Assembly (NCBI GenBank): GCA_905178155.1
Contig: CAJINV010000021.1
Location: forward strand, 287,760-351,759
Origin: Amoebophrya sp. A120
Taxonomy: Eukaryota > Sar > Dinophyceae > Syndiniales > Amoebophryaceae
Direction: 5' to 3'
DNA length: 64,000 nucleotides
The notes under the pieces were generated by a model. That model saw nothing but the letters and a program-made list of their open reading frames with translations, had not been told where the DNA came from and ran no database searches. Positions 25,701 through 37,800 of this stretch are shown one piece after another. The number at the start of each line of letters is the position of its first letter. The first letter of the stretch is position 1. Made by a program: the position numbers and the translations under genes.

Positions 25701-28700
25701 TCTGGATTGTTCGAGGCGGCCAGCTCTGGAGAAGCTCCGCTAGCAGATAGCCAAGTAGACCCGTTTCCCGCTCGCTCCAAGCTGTTCCAAAAGGTCTTGA
25801 AAATGGAATCACGGCGGTCCTACCACGATTTGGCACTGGGCGCGCACGACAACGAGCGCGTGTACCACTCTGGGGTCGAAACAGAGGCCATGTTTCCGGG
25901 CCTGTGGGTCCCGCACTTGTCGCGGGGGATGCGTCTCAGCGATTACGCAGAAAATGAAGTAGATCTTGACGAACAAGCTAGCGCTAGGAAAATCAAGATG
26001 ACGGAAAAAGAGAAAGAGGAGTCTACCGCGGGGAAAAAGATGTTGCAACGGCGGCTGAAGATTCTCGAGCAGTTTCTTCGCGACTACCTATTGGAGAAAA
26101 TCTTCCGGGACGAGTCCACCTGGTTGGCGCCGCCCACCGAGGAGGAACGAAACGCAGCCCGTGTTGCCGACATTCGGACTCAGCACGACCTGCTCAGCGT
26201 CATCCAGCAGGACAGCTGGGCGGACGCGCAGAAGCGGCAAAGCCCACTAGCGAATCAAAATGGAGGGAAACAAGGCTCGGATCAGGGGGAAAAGCTACCT
26301 GTTGTGCAGAACACTGCCGTGCGGGACCTCATGGTAGAGTGGTTTCAGAAGGAGCAGAAGAAGCACGCCTCACCGGCGGATGCGCCGGCCGTGAAATTGT
26401 TTACCGTCATCAGCCGTGAAGTGATCAACTTCTTCAACATCAGTCCCGCGCTCCGGGACAAAATGTTCTTTGTGGACGGGGGCTTCCGGCCCTCGAAGAA
26501 CCTGTATCTGGTGCAGATACCGGCATTTCTATACACATCGAATCTCGAGGAGGAGGAAAAATGCACCAGCCCAAGTAACGTCTCGCAACCGAAAGAAGAA
26601 TCTTCGCCGATGGGTGCTGGAGAAGGTTCAATATCTACTCGTCCCTGCTCCAGAACGACGACGTCGCACGATCAAAGTGAAAAAGCTAGCACTTGTTCCT
26701 CGTCTAAAAAGGGGAAGAAACTTCTGAACAAAAAAGCTGAGAAGGTAAAGCAGATCAATTGCTCCCTCGAAGGGGATAAGCAAGGGACAAAACCGCTCTT
26801 GGAAGGAACTTACCCGCTCGACCTCGGCTACATGGCGATTACCGTGGATGACGGCCGGAGCTCGCAAGCCCTCATAGATTCTCCCGCGGCTTTGTTCATG
26901 GTCAATGGAGGTATAATCTTCAGATACGACTTGAATTATTCTCAAGAAGAGTCCTGCTCGAGCTTTTTGCCTCGAGGCAATTTTCCTTCGCGCATCTCAA
27001 AATAAAATCTGAAACTGAATATGACATAAATCCGAAGTAGACACTACGAAAATCATCAACCTAAGGTGGCATGCCAAACTTCTTGCACTGTGCGACCAAC
27101 GGTGGTATTGTCGTGGACATTTCGCAGACGGACTTTTTTGTGCCGACCGCGGCAAGCGTCGGTGGGGGAAGGGATCAGGAGGAAAGCAAGCCAGGCAAAA
27201 AGAAGGGAAAGAACAACAAGGCGGGTTCTTCTACTAAAGCTGGTGCATCAGCTCCGACATCAGCGGCTGCAACGACGCCGACTGTGGCTGCCGTGCAGTC
27301 GCTTCTCGCAAAAGTGGACAAGGATGTGAAGACTCATCCCGGTCCGCAAATGATGCTTCCCAGAATGACCATCGGGGACATGCCCAACACCCGTCTTTAC
27401 GACTTGGACGGAGTTCTGGCCGGCTACGGTTCAATGTACGACACTAGTTTGAAATCCAAATCATCAACTACAGCAAAAACTACTACTACTCCCCAACAAG
27501 GAACGAGAAAATCAAAATCATCTTCGGCGCAGCAAGGAACATCGCCGACTGCAGCCGAATCAGTTGCAGATGAGCACCTTGAAGATGCAACCTCCGACCA
27601 GAGCAAGCAGCGGAGAGCTTTTGTGGTCGAATTCCTCGATCCCAACGCCCCGGGCGCTTATCAAGGTGAGCTGGATGGTGACAGCACCGTGAGGTTGCCG
27701 TTGTCCTCTCCGGGAGGTCGCGGTGGAAATTCAAATTCAAACAGTGGCTCCGTTACTTATTTCCTCCCCCCCTCTATCACCGGGAGAGAGACGTTCACGA
27801 CGACGCGCCGCGTGATGGGGCGGGTCCGGCGCTGGGCGCTGAAGAAGTGGATGGGTGCCGGGGCGTCCCACGTGGACCATTTCCTCTTCAAGGATTGGGG
27901 GGCCAGCGAGGTGTGGAAGAATGGCGAAACGGCAATCACGTCGTTCTTGGAAGAGCTGGTGGCTTTGCAGCAGCAGTTAGTGGAGAAATCCTTGATGAGC
28001 ATCCTGCGCTACGTCGCAATCCACAATCACGCGCAGTCCGTGATATTTGGAGGCACGACGACAGTACAGCAAGGTCTACTTTCATCTGCAGGAGGCATCA
28101 AGGGCGGTTCAGCTAGCAAAGGTCGCGGTACTGCTAGGGCGAATAAGCGACAGCAAGGGCAAGGCTCTGGTGCAGCAGCTGCAGCAGGCTTGTGTACCGT
28201 CACGGAGCTGGTTCCTCACCCGAATAGCGTCGAGCAGGCGCTCTTCGGAGGTGCAACTTCCAGTGCTTTCTCTTCGGGGGTACTCACTCCCAGCTCGGAA
28301 AGCGTTGCCTCGTGGTGGACCGAGATAATGTTCAATCCGGACGCTGCCGCGCAGACGGCGCCGACCCACCCGAGTGAGAAAAACGGGACCCAAACGTGCA
28401 ACGCCAAGGAAATCGACTACAGCAACGCAACCTCATTGGGAACTACCACTACGAAGAACAAATTGCAGCTCCTTCAACCAGAATCCGTGGGGGAGTTCGC
28501 AAGCGTCAGGGCACTGCCACCAATGGTTAGTACAACAGGACAGACGAACAGCAAAAAGACCCATGTGGACGAAGCGGCAAGGCAGAAGGAAAACGAAGAA
28601 CTGGCAGAAAGAATTAATGAAAATGTGAAGAACTCCGAGCGGCTGCAAAATTCCTTCGACACCCGACCCGTGAACCGCGCGTTCGTGCACATGCGACTGC

Positions 28701-31700
28701 ATTTGCTGAACAAAATGGTCGCTTCGGTGCGAGAGCTGCACCAGCAGGTGCTGCAGCGGGTCATTCTCGTGGACGCAAAGGCCCTCGCGATTGCCAGCGT
28801 AGGGTCGGAGCAGGACTACAGCTTGGACAGCCAAGCCGGACTGGAGCAAGCGCTACAACGGTTGTCCCAGACCAGCAGTCTGGGCGCCGTGCCGAGGCAC
28901 TTGGACTACAAAAAGCTGCCGGTGGAAAGGCCGTTTTTGAACCTGATTCTCCGTCTGTGGCAGCAGACCGAGGTGTCGACCAGTATTGTATCTTCCACCA
29001 GCGGAGGTGGTCCTCGTGGTGCTGCCGCTGGTGGTGCAAGAACACAACTAAAGCAGTCCTCGAACCTTGCGGCCTTGTTTCCGAGCGAAAACTCGCACTA
29101 CCAGCTATATTTGCCCTTTGCGAAGAATAAATCTGTTAAGACGAGCATGAAGGAGAACACGACAGAGCCGCGGCTTCTCACTGCCAGGGCGCCCTTCACC
29201 CACCCGGCGGTACGGAACGTGCCTAGCCTGCAAAAAAACTTTGTGTTTTTGTCGCAGCTGCGCGCCTTCATCGCCCGTTTGGATGTGGGGGCGGACCTGA
29301 TTGACCGCCTGGCGCACAGAGCGAACGGCGCAGCGTCCAGAGTCGTCGACCTGTCTTCTCTGTCGCGTGTTGACCAGCTCCCAGCTGGAACTACTGTCTC
29401 TGCAAAATCATCATCTGCGACGTCACTGAAGTTGCCGACGGTCGGAATCGGAAATACGGCAGCCAACGAAGTTGTACCAGATCCAGACCCAACATCCGCG
29501 GCGTCCGAAATGGGCAAGCAAAGGCTCGCGGAACACTTTCGCTCCACCCCACTGGCGGCTGCGCAACGCAAGGCCCTGCGGACGCTGATCGATATTCCGG
29601 ACGATGACAATTTCGAGGTAAGCTGGCTCACTTGCTGGACCAAGCTGGACGATTTCATGCGCCAACACGCACCTCCACCAACTGCACCTCCTCCAGTCGT
29701 CGGGTCGCCTAATTTTTCCCAAACAACTTCTGGGCGTCAGCAAAAAACGCCACAGCAGGAAGATCTACTCCAGGAGGACGGCGGCGGTGACACTGTAATG
29801 GGAGACGAGAGCAACATCAAGGGCCCTTCTGGATCTGCAGGAGCCGCTGGTACAACAACAGCCACGAGCGCCGTCGACGCGCAGGCCGCAGCGGTTTTCG
29901 GTACGTCAGCAGCGGCGTGGATGGAAAAGGAAAGCTTTTCCGTGAAACTTCGGCGCAAGCGGGATCAGGAGGTGACCACCTTTCTCTCCGAGTGGCGCTT
30001 GTCCGCGAACACGGCCTCGTTTTTGCTTCATTCCTTGGGGCAAGAGAATTCGGCCGAATTCCTTAGTCGCCACGGCCCGGCGATAAAGGAGCAGATGTCA
30101 GATGTGGCTGCGAAACTGGATTTGGACCATGGTGCAGGAGGGCAGCAGCAGCAGCAGACCACAGATGGAGTCGGAGGTGCGAGCTCTCCAGCTCCGCCCC
30201 CTGTTTACCACAATACCTTGCTGCAGACCATTGCTCCGCTCTTTTACAGAGATTATATTTCCGCGGAGGTTGCGGTGCGCACCTTCAGCCGCAAACACGC
30301 CCCGGACCCGAAAAACTGCACTCCGAAGACCGCAGCGGAAAATTTTTCCAGCGTGTCCAGATGCACCCAGACCATGTTGCAAAATTTGTCACCCGAAAAA
30401 GCCGCGGAGTTTGGAGCGTTACTGTCCAGGTTACGGGGCTTGGGAAGTATGATGCAAGCGTTGTGGGAGGGTCTGCAAACCGTGTACCTGATGGGAGACA
30501 AGTTGCTCCGAAGGAAATCCTTTCTGACTTTCGACGTGTTGCGTCTCGCCCTATCCAGGAAAAAACACCCATCCCCATCCATTTTTTGCATGGCAAATAG
30601 TGGACTTTATGCATGTTTTGCATGACAATTGACAAATTGGATGGGGATGGGTGTTTTTCCTGGATACGCCCGACTCGGCGTCTACTGGGCGTTTGAAAGT
30701 AAAAGCGGCGACGAGAAAGACCAAGAGCTACTCAAAGCCGGCGTTTTGAGGAACGTAGGGTTCACCATTTTCCCGCCCGGTACGCCCCCGTACGCCATCG
30801 AGGTGTTAGATCTTTTGACCCGCGCAACTGGTGCGGCTGCGGAGAGGATTAGGATGGAAAAAAGGAAGAACAATAAAGTAGCAACGAGAACTTCTGAGGG
30901 AACTGGAACAACTACATGCGGTCGCGCCGCCCCTGCTGCTGCTCGTCCGAAGCTGGACACGACTAGCATGAGTGGAAACAAGAATTCTGACGACATGGAG
31001 ATCGAGCGAGAGCCTGTGGAAAGAAAGATTTCCAACGACAGTGAAGGTAGTAGTCGTGCTTCTACCGTCGGAACGGCAGTATCTTCCCCTTCCTGCGGCT
31101 CATCATTATCCTCTCCTGCTAGCACGACCCGGAAACCCCCCATTGTGCAGCGCACGCGCGTGAGCGTGAAGCTGGCGAGCGGCATCAAGGTCGAGGCTTT
31201 TTTAGTGAAGCACGACCTGATTGAGGGGCGCGCGGAGCTGAAGCTTTTTCCAAAGAAGCCCGATGTGCCGGACCGGCTTCACGCGGACATTCGCGATGTC
31301 GACGCGCCGGTGCCGAGCGAAGTCTTCGCGGAAGTAACAGCCACAGTAAACGGGTTTGACGATCTTGGCGACGGCCACAAGATGCAGACCGACGCGAAAA
31401 CCGGAAAACCGATGATAATGGTCGACTCGTCGGCGGTGCGGATCGAGGATATGCCTTACAAAAGCATCGTACTACTGTAAATTGCATTACAAATTGCCTT
31501 AGCATTACAAATAAGATTTTTAAGATTTGTAATGCGGATTTGCTGCATTTGCCTTAGAGGAAAAAGTAAAAGTTGTAATGCATTTACTGCAATTACTACG
31601 AGTGCGATCGCGATGCTTCTGCACTGCATCGAGGGCAGCTTGCTGCAACGGAAGCCGGTGGAGATAAAGAAGGACGGGACGGCACCGCGCTGGGTCTGCA

Positions 31701-32939
31701 CCATTCGAGTGACCAAGTCGGAGAATGCGAGAAAAATCGCGATTGGCAAGCTGTTGCAACTTCCCGAGGAGCGACTAGCCATCGTGCGCATGCCGCCGGG
31801 GGAAACCACAATTGGGAGAATCTACGCGGCCAGCATGGTGTCGAACAAAGTCACGGCGGACGCCGCGGAAAGCAGGAGCCCGGTCGTGAGGAAAGGAGAC
31901 CAGGGCGAGGCAGATTCGTGCTCGCCTGGGCGATCCCCGACGGGGGCCTCCGCGGATCTGGGTACTACGGATGTAGCAACTGAGGAGCAGACGGAACGCG
32001 AGCACGAACAACAGCAAGAGCAAACCCTATTTCCACCAAGACCGGTGTACACAATCGCGGGTCCTTTGCTGCCAAACGTAGCAGAGACGATGCTGCGCAC
32101 TTCAAGAGGTCCTGCCGGGCTGAGCCAGGCAAAGGGAAAGGCGTCGGCGGCGTCTTCAGGTGCTCGTTTGCAGGAGCCGGAGGGAGGACAAGAAGATGAA
32201 TCGCAGCAACACGACGACCCGTCAAGAACTACGTGCACGACGCAGATCCCAGGACTGTCGTCTACTCCCATGTCCTCTCGAGACGATGATGCGAAAAATG
32301 CTGTGTACCGCATTCTCCGTCCCGAATTCGCCGCGATTCGCAAAGGGGCGACGACGATGAACGAAGTACCAGCTGCAACTCCGGACGGCATGCTCAGCCT
32401 GTTTACAATCTTGCTGAACATGAAAAGCATGTACCAGCAGGACGACCAACACCGGAATAAAGGGAGAGCGAAGGCAAGCAAGTTGTCCTCTTCGGCCAGT
32501 GCACGATACGCTACGGAACTCGGTAAGAGTACACCTTTGATGGCATAGTGATCTGCTTCAGTAGCTTTTACGCAGCCTTCTGTTTTTTTTTTTCAGTATC
32601 AGTTTTAGTCCTGCTATGCATATGCTTTTTGTCTTTTGATTTCAACCAGGTTGATACAAGTTGAACGACAACAGAACGCGTCGAAAAAGAATTAAGTGAG
32701 AATCATCTTCAACAACTACAGGCGAAGTCTTCCACGATGTGAGCCTCCATGCTTTGAACGCCCGGAATGAAATTATGGAAGAGGTGCTCAAGACGTCTTC
32801 ATCACGCGGGAGTGCTGGAGGAGGCTCGCTACGGGGACTGCAGATTCTCAAATGGGTTGTGCAAATCGCGGTAGACCTGGTCGCGGATACGGTTCAGGAA
32901 GACCAGTTTGAGAGCCAGCTGCTGGCGATACCGATTTAG
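16778..32939 (+). CDS. Giant low-complexity protein (about 4,927 aa), unknown function
   Basis: Exons are 16778-17418, 18137-26910, 27066-30551, 30672-31448, 31635-32522 and 32722-32939, totalling 14,784 nt with no frame break. Two introns are GT-AG (26911-27065, 32523-32721); the other three are elements F, D and C1. The start has a hydrophobic segment (near residues 25-45: LTFKAAFFSVTLLLLSS) that could be a signal peptide or anchor. Residues up to about 1,500 are mostly disordered: Gln/Met-rich (QAQAQQAQ), Ser/Thr- and Ala/Glu-rich. From about 22.5 kb more ordered blocks appear, alternating with acidic or Lys-rich linkers (for example VFFATYCHDDDDF, PYVELHHVHPSW, RFRNVELAAID, VISREVINFFNIS). 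I match none to a known family. It could be a scaffold or RNA-associated protein, but that is a guess. Confidence 0.75.
17417..18076 (+). mobile_element. Introner-like element F (660 bp)
   Basis: Inverted repeats of about 38 bp (starting TCGAGGAAGTTCATCAAAAA, continuing to the C-run CACCCCCCTCCCG) are at both ends. The interior is G-run rich. Unlike the others it is not framed by a 5-bp duplication. Instead a 46-bp piece of the host exon (17373-17418) is repeated at 18091-18136 with two mismatches. Removing 17419-18136, so that one copy of the repeat remains, keeps the frame. Confidence 0.85.
30552..30666 (+). mobile_element. Introner element D (115 bp, smallest)
   Basis: Inverted repeats begin TATCCAGGAAAAAACACCC and run into ATCCCCATCCA. 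They make up half of the element and would fold as one long hairpin. The perfect 5-bp duplication is CGCCC. Excision joins the giant gene as LRLARLGVYW in frame. Confidence 0.92.
31449..31629 (+). mobile_element. Introner element C1 (181 bp)
   Basis: The termini contain (A)CAAAAGCATCG and its inverse CGATGCTTCTG. The interior has GCATTACAAAT and ATTTGTAATGC. The 5-bp duplication is CGAGG. Excision joins VRIE to GSLLQRKP in frame. Same family as the elements at 50036, 62391 and 63094. Confidence 0.88.
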
Positions 32940-34807
32940 GACTGGGGCGATGTTGTTGTAGCCCTACGCAAAGAGAAGTGTCTTCGCAACAACGGAAATT
33001 CTATCTTGCCCTATCAATAGAAATTTCGCGGGACGACCCGGACCGAATAGGCCGTGCTGCATTGCTAGTTTTTTCTATTAACACGCTTTCAGTATCGTTT
33101 TCGTTACGTAATCAACACAGATTCTTCTACTTTACTTCAAAAAAAATCGAAAAGTGGTTTTATATAGCTTCTATTTTCATCCTTTAGAGAATACAATATC
33201 GCCATCCTAGTGCTGGTATGGATGATTTCTGCACAAATTTTTCACTGCATTTGATCTTGATACTGAGTCTTGTTCTTCGGCTGCTTGCACATGGAAAGCA
33301 AACCTTCGTGCGTTTGCGTACATTAATGTCATCGCAAGATGTTCTTCTGGTTCTGAAACACAGGCGCCGACATAGTGTTGATTGTTAGAGTTGTGTGTTA
33401 GTTGGCGTCGATTTGGTCGGCAGGCAACGCACTATTGAACACAAAGATTTTGATCACGAGAATACAGAGCCTCTATTGCACCTAGAGAAGCTTATTTTCT
33501 AGAGTTTATCTATGGTTTTTCTTTTTGCATCGTATGTTGAAATAGATTTTGGTTGTGCAAAATAAAGTTATTGATGAAAGAGCGCGCCGTGACGGCAGCG
33601 CTTTGCGCTTCCTTGTGGCAACTGGAAATGAAAATAGGCAGTCACCATAATTGGAGAACGAAGTTGTCGCGCGACGAGATGAATACATATTTTCAGAACT
33701 AGACGACCACCAAATCCAAATCGAAGACGCGTCACGCTCGGGAAAATGAAACGCTAAATGTACCGCTTCCACCAAAATGATCGCAAGTTAAACTTAAAAT
33801 TGATTACAGGCACAAACTCAAAAATAAAATGCGTGGGCAAAATTTAATTTCATGAAGTTAGTTGATCTAGATGATCATAAAAAATCATGAAGATCCACGC
33901 TCAACACGTAGATGCTAAGTGCCCAATTACGCACTAGAGTACACAGACACGACTATCATAAGGAGATCAGCAACGCACTTCTTTTTTTCCCCTTGGTGTG
34001 TTTCCTGTTCATCGAAATTCAGATCGATGGATCATGCTCCTTGCGCATGTGCACTTCTTGCTAAATTTGACGAGCAATCATGCAACAGCACTTATCTACT
34101 TCATCAAGAAATTTCGAAATTTTTTTTAGTTGTGCTTGTGCATCTTCATGTCTTCAATCTTTTCATTGTTTTTTTTTCCTCACAGCGAATGAACCTGAAG
34201 TAGAGCGGTTTTCTCGCTCGCACATTTTAGGCCGCCATTACTCTGATAGCGTAGCGGTGGAGAAGCTAGCGGAGGCATTGTGTGGTCTTTTTCTTCACTA
34301 AAAATTTGTAATTTGAACATTTCTGACACAAAACTGATTGCGTTTGAGACAAGAGGTGCAAAGCAACTAAGGGTCCTTACAATTTGTTTTTCATTTTTCT
34401 GAACTGTCAGTAGATCTTTCTTATCAAGTACTTAGATTGCTCCTGATCTCATTTGATTATCGCTTTCTTATACTGTATTCACAGTTTGACACTTTACAGT
34501 TAAAAGTTAGTATGCAGCAACCTTAAAATCAAAAATCCATCATAAAGATAAATTAGTTGAAATTATTTTTTTCAGAATTCAGAGTCACGTTTTTACACCA
34601 GAAGTAGTATCTTCGATAAAAACCCAAGAAACAGAAAAAGTAGTATCTGTAGTCTTACGTAGAGTGGTTCCTATAGAAGTTCTAAGAAAGGGGCATTGTA
34701 TTTACTGCCTGCACCTAGTCCTAGATAGTACCACATCGACATCACGCGTGCGTCTACGTTTTCTTTGAAGAGCCAACTTCTGACAAACAATTCCAAATTT
34801 GAGAAGT
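32940..34807. other. Intergenic, AT-rich, nothing recognised
   Basis: 1.87 kb of AT-rich sequence with only short frames. No RNA gene, repeat family or introner seen. Confidence 0.45.
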
Positions 34808-37800
34808 ATGGGCAACAAGAAGATCATGCTGTCGCAACCGAGCAAGCTTCTGCGTTTGTGCGCTGCGGCCGCAGCTGCGCAGCTGACGGCTCTCCACAGC
34901 AAATGCGGTGTAATCAGGTCGTCTATCACTATCCTCGTCGAAGCAGCCGCGCCGCTCGGCCCCGGTCGTACTAGTCGAGAATCACGTCGAAATAGGGCTA
35001 ACGATCGAAATCCGTCGAAATACAAGCAAGAGCAGCCTGAAACTACAAGACAAAATAGCGGAGGGAATGTGAGTGATCCTAACCGCCCTCGCACTTCTGC
35101 GCGGAGCCACCAGACGAGCAACGCTTCAATGATTGGCACCGCCGCTCCAATTCCACGACCTGAGCCGCTGCGTGGTCAGCCAGCAGCGGCTCGAGCGTGG
35201 TTTGAGGTTCCCGCTCCATCCTTTGGAGGTTCATCTTCATCCTCGGCCCCGTACAATCCGACTCTGACTCCAGTACAACAGATACAACCGCCATGGCCGA
35301 CGATGGACTACAACAGTGTGCAAGTTGTACTGCAGCAGCAGCAGCTGTATGCGCGAGTACTAGGGCAGCAACAGCAAGCTTATGCTCACCACCAGATGCA
35401 GATGGCGAGCAACATGAGGCAGCCGCAGCATGAGATGCAGATGGCGAGCAACATGAGGCAGCCGCAGCAACAGCAAGAGCAAACGGCTCGACCACCATTG
35501 GGAGAGTGGCTGCACCAGGGGCCACTCTGGCCTTCCACTACTAGTACTGTGGGACCTCAAGCAAGTGGAGGAGTAGATGTTGCAAGTAGGCCAGGGGAAG
35601 AACTAGAACGACAGAAACATCAACAGGCGCACGATCTTCTCATGGCAGGAGCTACAAGAAAGGCAATAATTCAGTTTCGGAAACAAAACAGCATGCCGTC
35701 CGCCTCAGCGTCAGACGACCGCAGGAGCACGACCACTACTCGAGGCACAAGCGAAACAAGTAAGCAACGAAGCGGAAGCAGCAAGCACAAGCAGCACCAA
35801 CAAGCTCCCGTAACAACTGGGACTGCTTCTTCGCCTGGGTCGACACCTCAAGCGTCGTCGTACATCAGGAGCAATTCCGCGTCTCCCAACAGCGACGATG
35901 TGTCCATGTTTGGAGAGACAACTGAAGACAATTCTTCGCGACCTTCCGCGTCGTCAGCGCCGACGAGTTTTACTCAAAAACAAAAACAAAAAGCCTCGGA
36001 AACAAGTACATGGGTTCCCGCTTACGAAGCCTGGGCCGGGTGGGAACCAAAGTTCCTGGTGTCTCCTCAGTTCTTATCAAAGGAAGAGGTGTCTTAACGT
36101 GAAAAACAAAACAGTTTATTTAATACAATTCAGGTACCATGGCTGCACCAGTCATGCGTGGATTTTCAATTTTCTCTATCGTGGATGGAGCTATGCGATA
36201 CGAATACTTACAAAGTCGAATAATTTGCTGCGCGCCATTTGTTCGTGTCATGCATTTAGAATTACTGCATGAAGAGATGTTGAGATTGGGCAACATGCCT
36301 ATGCCACAAAACTCTTTTCAATAAAACGTCAAGACACTTTTTTCTGTGATAGTTGTTCACCGGCGAGATCGCGATGAAGATTGCCCCGAACGACGACAAC
36401 TACGAGAGAGAGAAACAGCAGGAGAAAGATCATCTGGGCGTGCAAAGGGCGTTGCAGAAGCACGCCGAGGACAATGTCCAGGGCACTGCTCGGCGACACG
36501 GCGTGACTGGTCCGCGGCGGGAGCTACAGCAAGTCACGTGGCAACTCGACTGGGAGGACGATCGAAATGTGCGGGATAGGAGCACCTCCGCCGTGATTAA
36601 TTTGCTGGACCGATTATTGGCCCACAAGCGACGCATCACCAAATCGGCGGAAGTCACCAGCCTGATGCTCGATTTGATTCCCGAAAGCCTGCCTACGAAG
36701 TTTGGCACCGACCACATGATGTTATGCATTGCAAATATGTCTGGGTCTGGAAACTTGTAATGCTAAAAGTGAATGAGAGCTCTACTGCAATACGTAGCCA
36801 AGCATGACAAATTTTTGGGCTCCTTTGTGTTGCGTGTTCCGGATGGCAAACTGCGTTTTTGCATGACAGTTAAGAAGACCGCTTCCTGCCCATGCATCAC
36901 AGATTCTTGAGTCATGTCAGACATGCATGACACGTTAGCAATCTTCCAGACCCAGACATTTTTGCATTCCATAGATGTACGATCTAGACGACTTGGGATA
37001 CTACGGCCTCTACGACTTCTATGGATCTGTCAGGATTGAAATCGTCAAAGTTGAGATGATTTGTCATGCATAAAATGCAACCCTCAAAATGCCTGTCTTG
37101 CAGACTAGGCAAGGGAGGCAGATTGTAAGCCTGTTGCGGGGTAGAAATAGAGCTGCTAAAGTAGCATGACAAAAGGCTTCTTCCTTACCCAAACAGCATT
37201 ACAAGCTGGATTTCGGATCTACCCAAATTTGTCATGCGCCGCTTGAAAATTGGTCTTCCAACTGGTATCCATTTTATGCATGACAAATCATTTCAACTTT
37301 GTCGATTTCAAACCTGACGCTTCCATAACTTCCTTCACGTGAAAGAGCAGATCCATAGTAAAAACTACCAGCAGCTTTGTAAAAAGTCGGGGGCGCAGCA
37401 TGAACATGAAAAAAACCAGCCCCCGCACGCTAAAACCTACGCCTTCGTCAACTTCATCAACGAGGACCATATCGAACAAAAATCTGTTATCGTTATCGGA
37501 TTGGAAATTGCTGGCAAAGGCCAAATTTTTTTTAAGTTTAGCTACTGACTTAGCTACCTCAAGAACTAGCTATGATTTTGAACTAGTTGTGTGCATTTGG
37601 CCAAGCGCCGCGCCGAAGCCTGGATCATGTCGAGCCCATTCTGCCGGACCGTTTCGAGCTGCGCGCCAACCCTCCCAGGTGGATGCGATTTGCTCAGCTT
37701 CCGGCAGTGCAAGTTGGAAGCTTGTTTTGGGCTCATAAAGATCAATTTGTAATGCGGACCTGCGTCACAGACGCGTCACGTTTTTGACATGGAAAAAGTG

